This document shows, piece by piece, positions 56,380 through 64,000 of a stretch of DNA of 64,000 bases. This DNA comes from Rhodeus uyekii (taxonomy: Eukaryota > Chordata > Actinopteri > Cypriniformes > Acheilognathidae): the NCBI GenBank assembly GCA_037043235.1, contig JAWRVZ010000038.1, positions 2,000,001 through 2,064,000 on the forward strand. Reading direction: 5' to 3'. The notes beneath the pieces were generated by a model. That model worked only from the letters and a program-made list of their open reading frames with translations. It ran no database searches and was not told the DNA's origin. Each line of letters begins with the position of its first letter. The stretch's first letter is position 1. Position numbers and translations under genes: made by a program.

Positions 56380-57155
56380 GTAATTTTGCTATTATTCTGT
56401 ATACAGTTGCCTGTTTTTAAATATGTACATATAAGTTATAATTTTTTGTCATTTAGTTTTATATTAACATGTTGTTTAAGCTTTTTTTATGGGTGATTTA
56501 ATGGATTTGGCTTAATGCAACGCAACTAACACATCTCAGTACTTTCCATAAGTGCATAGATGTGCTTTCCATACTATATAATATTGTGATCTCATATGTG
56601 TGCAATATATATATATAATTGTACACAATCACTTACTCTTTTTTTTCTTCTAGATTTACAAAATTATTGGAATTATTGTTAATATTAGCAATATATCCAG
56701 TAGCCTAGTTTTATGTTTTATATATTTTTTGCACACACATACATGGCCTGTGACATGCAAAGCATTTAATTTAATTCCAGCATTTAAATTAACAGTAATT
56801 CTAAAGTTGTATATTTTGGATATTTCATGCATTTGTTTTTATTATTATTAATGAAATAGCTAGTAAGATAAATAGATATATATAGTCATTTAAATGATAA
56901 ATAGATATTCTAAACTGTTTGGAAAAGAACTGGGCATGGAAAAGTTGTGTTAAAAATCTCCTTTGAGGCATTTGTAGGTTGATTTTGATAAAAAGTGTTA
57001 ACTTTTATTATATAACTTTCATTATAATTAATTGATCCACAGTCCTTTGTTTCAATATGATGAACTTGTCTGTCAGTGACTTCATCAGTCATTTGTGTGT
57101 GTTTGTGTGAAGGGACACAGGAGCGTCTGACGCCCGTACTGCGAGATGTGACAGG

Positions 57156-57366
57156 ATGCTGAACCATCACTGCAGAAGGAACCCGGAGTTACAGGAGGAG
57201 CTGCAGATCCAGGCGGCAGTGGCGGCCGGCGATGTCTACACTGTCCGCAAGATGCTGGAGCAAGGCTACTCTCCCAAGATCAGAGACGCCAATGGCTGGA
57301 CGCTGCTGCACTTCTCTGCTGCGAAGGGCAAGGAGCGCTGCGTGCGCGTGTTCCTCGAACACGGAG
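57156..57366 (+). CDS. asb7: asb7 coding exon 1
   Basis: Starts ATG at 57156 and encodes residues 1-70 plus one base of Ala71; donor GTAAAC. Contains the N-terminal tail and the first two ankyrin repeats. An acceptor upstream (near 57112 or 57120) means the 5'UTR is split. Confidence 0.96.
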
Positions 57367-60300
57367 GTAAACGGTTCAGTTGTTTTAGTTGGTGAGATGG
57401 GCAAGTCTAATTTAGGGCGTCATGTTATAAGAAAATATCTAAAATGACCAGGAATATGTTCACCCAAAAATGTGTCATTGTTACTTACCCTGAAGTAATT
57501 CAGACCCTGTATTATCATCCTTATTTTTATAACACAAGCTTCTGTTTTCCACACACTAAAAGTAGATGGTGATTTAAACCACCAAACTCTAAAAAGGACA
57601 AAAAAAGCATAATGTCAATGTATAATTTGCCATGGATTAATCACTATATAGTTTGAATGTGATCCCTCTCCTCAGGTAAATTTGATTTCACAATGATGAA
57701 GTACTTTTTTCACAATGGCACACTCCTGATAAGCAGTTCAAATGTTTTACACTCTTGCACTATAATTAGGTTCCCTATATTGTCAACTCTAATATTAAAC
57801 TGTTACTAGAATATTGTTCCGATACGTTCATGAATAAGTGTAGTAATGCATGCAAGACGTTAGGGGGCGCTATAAAACAGCTATTTTTATCAAAGGATCT
57901 GCAGATAGAACGATAATCAAGTGTTTTTAACTGTGCAGTTGCACTGCCCTCGGTACTTATTGAGATTAAGAATAGATGTAGATCTAAGACTGAACACACA
58001 ACACAGGATTTCCGTGGGTCTTAAATAGTCTTAATTTGCTCTTACACAACTTAAGGCCTTAAAAAGAGCTTAAATTAGAGCAGAAACTGTTAAATTCATA
58101 AAGTCATGGCATTAAATGTTGCATGCATTGGAAAAAATGAATATCTTCCTCTATTTTTGTCCTGTTTACCAAGACATGTCTAAACATCTTTAAATCAAGG
58201 TACAAAATGTTCTTATACTTGCATATTCTAAGTCACGTCTTCAAGCATTGTCACCCTTTAAAAATGATCACCCAGCAGCAGTAATTATTTTGAGCAAACT
58301 GAAGGAACTAGAGCTTCACACATTTAATAACTACATTTGTCGGGTACCTGGGAACTATAGAATCACAGGAAACGAAGATTCAGACACTGAGACGCTATCA
58401 GCAGGCCTCGGAAATACATATACAAAAATGCACAATACATCCTATAGATCTAAAACTTATAATTAATTCCTATATTAATAACAAATGGCTAACAGAGTGG
58501 AATATATTTTTTTTTTTCGATTCGATGGGACCAGATTGTTTATATGTGTTGCTGAATAGGCCAATCCAAGATGACTCACACGTTTTTAACATTAGGAGAA
58601 CACCAACATGTTCTCTTTGTCAAAATCCTGTATCGCTGAAACGTGTTTTATTACATTTTGCTGGGTTTAACCCTGTGAGAAACCTTTTTTATTCAGTTAA
58701 ATATTTAGGAGATATTTTTAAGTTACATCAAATAGTCTTTTTTGCAGTTTCATCAGCAGGTACAGTTAAAGTTATTTCCATATTCTAGTAGTTGGGAGCT
58801 GAGGCATTCTTTTTTGTACTTTAATTCTTTAACTTTTTGTAAAGTTAATTAAAAAGTAACTCTGAAGTGTTGCTAATATAGCTCTTTGTGTTTTTTTTAC
58901 TTGGTCTTAAAAAGTCTTTGCTTTACCTTCATAAAAGCTGTAGAAACCCTGAATCAGATTAATCACTAGAATGATACAGTGCTTTGATTGAAATACAGTA
59001 GCATTATTCAGAGTAGCTATTGTGTGACTTTTTTTTTTGCAAGCTAATCATACACATCACATTCCTTCATATATAGATGTTGCACTTGCTAATATGACCA
59101 ACTTCATAATATTAGGGTCCACTTGATTTATCAGGTTTCACATAGTCATGGAAAACCTGGAAATATGAGAATCTATTATAATTGTTATTATAATTGGGAA
59201 TCTTATAAAAAAAAAAATCTCAGTGTCAGGAAAAGTAATTGAATTTACTATAGTTAATATAAATGTATTCATGTATTCAGTCATGTATTCATAACTACTG
59301 GACAATGATAATGAAATGATAAATCATAGAAATGATTTGGTCAAAAGCAGTAAGAGCACAGAAGTATGGATTTTTAGCTAACTAAATGTCGTCATAATTA
59401 TTATCAACAATTTAAGGGACTGTAACTGTAATCATTTAAGAGTTAAAAAATAAATACAAAAAGGATTCCCTTTATTCTTTGTTAACAAATATTTCACATA
59501 CCGGTAATAGAATGACGTGAATTTAATGTTTAATCTTAAGGTGTCTCACCAACTTCCCGTTTTTGGAATTCAATCTACATTTACGCATTTGGCAGACGCT
59601 TTTATCCAAAGCGACTTAGAATTACATTCAAGATACACATTGAATCAGTTTAGTCTAGTCTACATATTGTCTTGTCTACATCAAATCTTCATATTACAGT
59701 AATTAAATAATTTCTTTTTTTAACATTGTTATTATTTGTGTTAGGATAGCCTATCAGAATCCAATTATTCACATAGCATTTGAACATTTAAGAAATGTCC
59801 AGTGTTAGAGAGCTCGCATCGCAAAGAAGGATAGCTGTGTATTCGGTGGTAACGCTTCACAATGAGGTTTCATTAGTTAACATATATTAAGAATGAACAT
59901 TACATCTACAGCATTTACTCGTCTTTGTTAATGTCAATTTCAACATTTACTAACACAAAAGTTGTATTTGTTAACATTAGTTAATACACTGTGAACTAAC
60001 ATGAACAAACAATGAAGAACTGGAGTTTTATTAACTAACAAAGTTTATTATCAAAGATAATAAATACTGTAACAACTGTATCGCTCATTGTTAGTTCATT
60101 GTTCATGTAAGCAAATGAGACCTTATAGTAAAGTGTTACCTTCAATTATAGTAGGCCTAATGCATATATATATATATATATATATATACACCTCTTCAGA
60201 CATTTTTTAGCTTGATATTCTTGGTTGTCAGTTTAATGAGTTTGGTTTTGGTTAAGTTGTGTTTTCTCTGTGATCTGCAGCGGATCCCACAGTGAAGGAT

Positions 60301-63137
60301 TTTATTGGAGGCTTTACTGCTCTGCATTATGCTGCCATGCACGGCCGTGCCCGCATCGCTCGCCTCATGCTGGAGTCAGAGTATCGCAGCGACATCATCA
60401 ATGCCAAGAGCAATGATGGCTGGACCCCTTTGCACGTGGCTGCCCACTACGGCCGCGACTCCTTTGTGCGTCTCCTCTTAGAGTTCAAAGCAGAGGTGGA
60501 CCCGCTCAGCGACAAAGGCACGACGCCGCTTCAGCTGGCTATTATCCGCGAGCGCTCCAGCTGCGTGCGCATTCTGCTCGATCACAACGCCAACATAGAC
60601 ATTCAGAACGGATTCTTGTTGCGTTATGCCGTCATTAAGGGCAACCACTCGTACTGTCGCATGTTCTTGCAGCGGGGAGCGGACACTAATCTGGGCCGGC
60701 TGGAGGACGGGCAGACGCCGCTGCACCTGTCGGCCCTCAGAGACGATGTGCTGTGCGCTCAGATGCTGTACACGTACGGAGCCGATACGAACACACGGAA
60801 CTACGAGGGCCAGACCCCCGTGGCCGTTTCCGTCAGCATGTCTGGCATCAGTCGACCCTGTCTGGATTTCCTGCAGGAGGTCACAAGTAGGTGGTTCTTC
60901 CTCTCTAAATCTGTATCAACATTGTTTTAATAGTTTTAGGTTAGATGGTAATAGTAAAAAAGCTTGGCGCACTGATTAGGGAGGGTCTCAGTGTTCTAGA
61001 TAGCATTACTCATTAAGTCTCTCAAATCCTCTTGCATCATCAACAGATCAAATTTTCAAGTACGTTTTAGTGTGTGAGTATATTTTTGCACATTGATCTC
61101 GTATAACGATAGCTTTAATATTTTTTATTATTTAATTATTAATTTTAATTATTAGCATTTAATTATTGGCAGTAAAGACATGTTACAAATTTATTTGTAT
61201 TTAAAATACATGCTGTTCTTTTGAACATTCTATTAATCAAAGAATTAATATTAATAGATATTTAGAATTAATATATAGAAAATTTTTACTGTATTTTGTT
61301 TTCAAATAAATACAACCTTAGTGATCATAAGAGACGACTTTCAAAAATATTTTAAATCTTAGAAACCCTGAACATTTGAATGGCATTCTTTTGCAAACTT
61401 GCATTTTTATTCAAAACAAAATATTATTAATTAATCGTTTAAAAATAGCTCATAAAAAGTTAAACAGAATGTGCCTTTTTCCAGTTTTTTTCTTTTCTGC
61501 ATTGTTTTCTTCAGGTTTTTTTTTTTTTTTTGTCAAACGTAAAGGTGTAACACTTCAAAGATAATTCCAAATATAAAGTTTCATAACATTATATACTTTG
61601 TTTACATTTCACGTTATAGTTGAAGTTAAGTTTTTTTGTGTGACAGTTTTCTTGGTGGTGTTTATTACCATTTGAAGAAGACTTTTATTTATTTTAAAAA
61701 CATTTGGAGAAAGTTAAAAGTTTATTCAGCTATACTAAAATTCAAGGCTCTGACAATTTGAAGTCGAATGTGAAGCTGTAAATCCTTATTAATGAGTATG
61801 AGTATCATATATGAAGTACTGTATATCATATATGATATTATAGACCTAATTAGAGTGCACTTTGCTCCTTCGCACATATATGTGTGCGTGCCTTTTTGTT
61901 ACAATTAATTGCAGGTTTTGATTCTTTTTTGTTAACGATAGTAACTAATGAGCTTGCGTTAGCTCATTACACCTTTGAAGCTTTCATTTATTTGTTCCGC
62001 AACGACACTCACTACAGATATAAGTTTAAAGAGAGTGAAAACGTGAAGCATTCAAACTCGAGGGTTAATAACAAGAGGGATCATCAAAGGAGGTCATATT
62101 CACTCTTTCCTCTAGAAATATGCCAAATCTCACGAAGAGCAGCGGGCGTTCTGTCTATCTATCTGTAAGTTGAGCAATGGCCTAACCTCCTGAACACCAT
62201 TATGATCTCTATCCCCCACACAGAACAATCGGCCATCTGAGAAAAGCGAGCCGTGTTACCTGAAGCACTAATGATCAAGTACGCAACAATGGCCACATTC
62301 CTGTGCGCCGCTTCAACTTTGATATCACCATATCAAAGCCACCTTCTGTCGCAGACATTTACTCGCTGTCAACTCATTCAGCGCGATCCGGTTTCACCTT
62401 GATTATTTATTAAAAAGGCACTTCAGCGGCTGTATTTACATTGACTTTGAGAGCATGACTTCATGTCTTGAAGGGAGTGACCATTGCGCTCCATGAGAAT
62501 ACGCACTGATTCCATTTCGTGTTTCTCTGGCGTCACCTATAGTTGAGAGCTTTGGGTAAGACATTGAGACTGACAGAAGACAGGGGCTGCAGATGGCCGT
62601 CTCCAGCCCTTTGTAGTGGTTTCTCCAGCTGGCTTCATTTGTGTGAGCACAGCCTGTGCCATATTGTGTTGGGACTGGAAAACTGGCCCATTAAAACTGA
62701 TAAACTCGGTGCACCGGGTTCCTGGAACTCATTGCAGAATTTTCCTGATATCTTTTAGGATGACAAATGCGCACACACAGACAAATAAAACCGGTTTCAA
62801 TTTTTTGTTGGATTTTTTTTTTCCTTCCCTGATGATCATTTATAATAGAGGTTTTTTTTGTCCCATTTGTTTTTTTAATTGAATGTCTGTTTTTTTACTG
62901 CTGGACCAATGAAACGTCTATGCAAACTTTTTTCTGCTTCATCCTTAAACAACAGCCCCTTTGCAGCAGATTTTGATTTACACTATGTGTTTTTGTGTGT
63001 GTGTGGTTAACTGAAACTAAAACCATAAAAAAAATGCTTACATATACATACACATATATGCATATATATTATATATATGTGTGTGTTTGTGTGTGTAGTT
63101 AACTGAAACTAAAACCATAAAAAAGTTTATACATGTG

Positions 63138-63168
<31 letters not shown>

Positions 63169-63756
63169 AGTTAACTGAAACTAAAACCATAAAAAAGTTC
63201 ATACATATATATATATGTGTGTGTGTGTGTGTGTAGTTAACTGAAACTAAAGCATAAAAAAATGCTTACATACACATATATGCATATATATATTATATAT
63301 ATATGTGTGTGTAGTTAACTGAAACTAAAGCATAAAAAAATGCTTACATACACATATATGCATATATATTATATATATATGTGTGTGTAGTTAACTGAAA
63401 CTAAAACCATAAAAAAGTTTATACATATACATATATATGTGTGTGTGTGTGTGTGTGTGCAAGCATTTTTTAATGGTTTTAGTTTCAGTTAACTGTAAAC
63501 CCTGCTGTAGCCACAAACTGTGGAATTAAAATTATTCCATAAAGGGAGTGCAATCATTCAGTTTTTATTAAATGTAAATGTATATTGAAATGAACCTGAC
63601 AATCACTGTGTTTCAGGGCAACCCAGGACTTTGCAGGATCTGTGCAGGATAAAGATCCGGCAGTGCATCGGCCTGCAGAGCCTAAAGTTTCTGGAAGATC
63701 TGCCTATTGCCAAGGTCATGAAGGACTACCTAAAACACAAGTTCGACAATGTTTGA
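57156..63756 (+). CDS. asb7: Ankyrin repeat and SOCS box protein 7 (complete coding region)
   Basis: Substrate-recognition subunit of a Cullin-5/Elongin-B/C ubiquitin ligase; mammalian ASB7 is known to act on spindle and chromatin substrates. Exons: 57156-57366, 60281-60886, 63617-63756; 957 bases, 318 residues, exactly the human length. Residues 1-20 (MLNHHCRRNPELQEELQIQA) match human almost fully. About seven ankyrin repeats span residues 15-265 (GWTLLHFSAAKGKERCVRVF, GFTALHYAAMHGRARIARLM, GWTPLHVAAHYGRDSFVRLL and others). The SOCS box (about 274-318) has the BC box LQDLCRIKIRQCIG and the Cul5-type LPIAKVMKDYL. No signal or membrane segment. Very high identity to human implies strong constraint. 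Introns of 2.9 and 2.7 kb hold a LINE fragment and a minisatellite. Confidence 0.97.
57367..58215. other. asb7 intron 1, left part, nothing clear
   Basis: No gene. Bases 58015-58080 (gtgggtcttaaatagtctta) look like a common fish intronic repeat. Confidence 0.4.
58220..58788 (+). pseudogene. non-LTR retrotransposon 3' fragment (RNase H and C-terminal zinc knuckle)
   Basis: Two adjacent plus-strand frames resemble the end of an I/Nimb-type LINE ORF2. The first (58238-58466) has LQALSPFKNDHPAA and CRVPGNYRITGNEDSD, like the WIPGHxGIxGNExAD block of its RNase H. The second (58525-58788) has RRTPTCSLCQNPVSLKRVLL and NPVRNLFYS, like the CxxC...HxLxxC zinc-knuckle end. His in the knuckle is Arg here and the last Cys is Phe; stops separate the parts. 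Non-functional. Confidence 0.65.
58790..59570. other. asb7 intron 1, middle part, nothing recognised
   Basis: AT-rich intron with poly-T runs near 58888 and 59030. Confidence 0.4.
59572..59650 (-). repeat. SINE tail fragment
   Basis: cgcatttggcagacgctttt followed by aaagcgacttagaattacat; same family as 46226-46392, head missing. Confidence 0.7.
59848..60140. mobile_element. MITE with GGTAACRCTTYAC ends
   Basis: About 293 bases with inverted ends: ggtaacgcttcacaatgagg on the left and accttatagtaaagtgttacc-type complement on the right. The interior has inverted gttaacattagttaa/ttagttcattgttcatgt words. Partial copies are at 31026-31165 and 47500-47740. It ends 140 bases before asb7 exon 2. 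Confidence 0.75.
60281..60886 (+). CDS. asb7: asb7 coding exon 2 (ankyrin core)
   Basis: Completes Ala71 and encodes residues 72-272 plus one base of Arg273, covering most ankyrin repeats. Acceptor gatctgcag; donor GTAGGT. GC-rich third positions stand out from the AT-rich introns. Confidence 0.97.
60890..62990. other. asb7 intron 2, no gene recognised
   Basis: 61190-61330 has weak resemblance to the MITE family at 44225-44678 (catgctgttcttttgaacat). The frames at 61884-62168 and 62543-62882 show no family resemblance. 62180-62760 is less AT-rich but unassigned. Confidence 0.4.
62990..63515. repeat. compound minisatellite with inverted last unit
   Basis: Six units carry agttaactgaaactaaa(ac)cataaaaaa (near 63005, 63097, 63169, 63233, 63312, 63389), separated by variable (TG)n/(TA)n and catatatgcatatata runs. 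The last unit is inverted (ttttaatggttttagtttca at 63467-63490). It ends about 100 bases before asb7 exon 3. Confidence 0.9.
63617..63756 (+). CDS. asb7: asb7 coding exon 3 (SOCS box)
   Basis: Completes Arg273 and encodes residues 274-318 and TGA: BC box TLQDLCRIKIRQCIGLQSLK, Cul5-type LPIAKVMKDYLKHKFDNV. Acceptor tgtttcag. The rest of the window (63757-64000) is its 3'UTR. Confidence 0.97.
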
Positions 63757-64000
63757 CGGAAGCCAACAAACTCATTTCTGTAGGTTCCCTTAAGACTCTA
63801 TGCAAACTCTCTCTTTTTTTCATTTCTACTCAAAAGCTCTGGGAGCAGGTGCAGCGTTTTGTACAAACGGAGTGAAAAGCTTATTTACAGAGTAACAACT
63901 GTGATCGGGGAGCACTGTAACGGCCACGTTGAAGGTGTCTTTTCATGCATGCCTGGAGAAATTCCTGACCCATGAGAGAAGAAAAATGCGGACATTTGAT

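Noticed and set aside
57189..57404. Minus-strand frame opposite asb7 exon 1
   Set aside because: Antisense shadow of a GC-rich coding exon.
60478..60979. Second frames over asb7 exon 2
   Set aside because: Shadows of the conserved ankyrin frame.
62990..63515. CRISPR-like array
   Set aside because: Spacers are TG/TA runs of similar sequence, the host is a vertebrate, and units vary; it is a minisatellite.

Overview
The window is vertebrate nuclear DNA, most likely from a cypriniform (carp- or minnow-like) teleost. Four split genes with GT-AG introns are present in the order known from human 15q26.3: adamts17, cers3 and lins1 on the minus strand, then asb7 on the plus strand. The rest is AT-rich and full of fish-type DNA transposons, tRNA-derived SINEs, a DIRS-type retroelement and microsatellites. 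There are no operons, bacterial signals or CRISPR arrays. The species call rests on repeat style and synteny only.

Layout. 1-26 kb holds the 5' part of adamts17 (secreted metalloprotease): a signal-peptide exon at 25.8-25.9 kb, propeptide exons at 24 and 21 kb, and the first catalytic exon at 5 kb. The remaining exons lie beyond the left edge. The large introns hold a Tc1 element, three families of CAG-ended TIR elements, a datable nested stack (MITE, then pogo-like element and solo LTR) at 9.6-11.1 kb, and a DIRS element with a second insertion at 16.5-20.6 kb. An unassigned minus-strand open frame with a polyadenylation signal sits at the left edge. 30.7-41.7 kb is a complete ten-exon cers3 (377 residues, ceramide synthase), with a likely non-coding first exon and TATA box at 45.6-45.8 kb and a broken duplicate of its first coding exon in intron. 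48.0-54.0 kb is a complete six-exon lins1 (646 residues). 57.2-63.8 kb is the complete three-exon coding part of asb7 (318 residues). lins1 and asb7 point away from each other across a short region with two CRE-like sites and an inverted CCAAT box, which looks like a shared bidirectional promoter.

The four genes do not form a pathway; they are neighbours by conserved synteny. All splice joins quoted were checked for reading phase: the joined exons of cers3, lins1 and asb7 are exact multiples of three from ATG to stop, and the adamts17 exons stay in phase for 253 codons. Paralogue-level naming (for example cers3 rather than a cers2-like gene) rests mainly on synteny.
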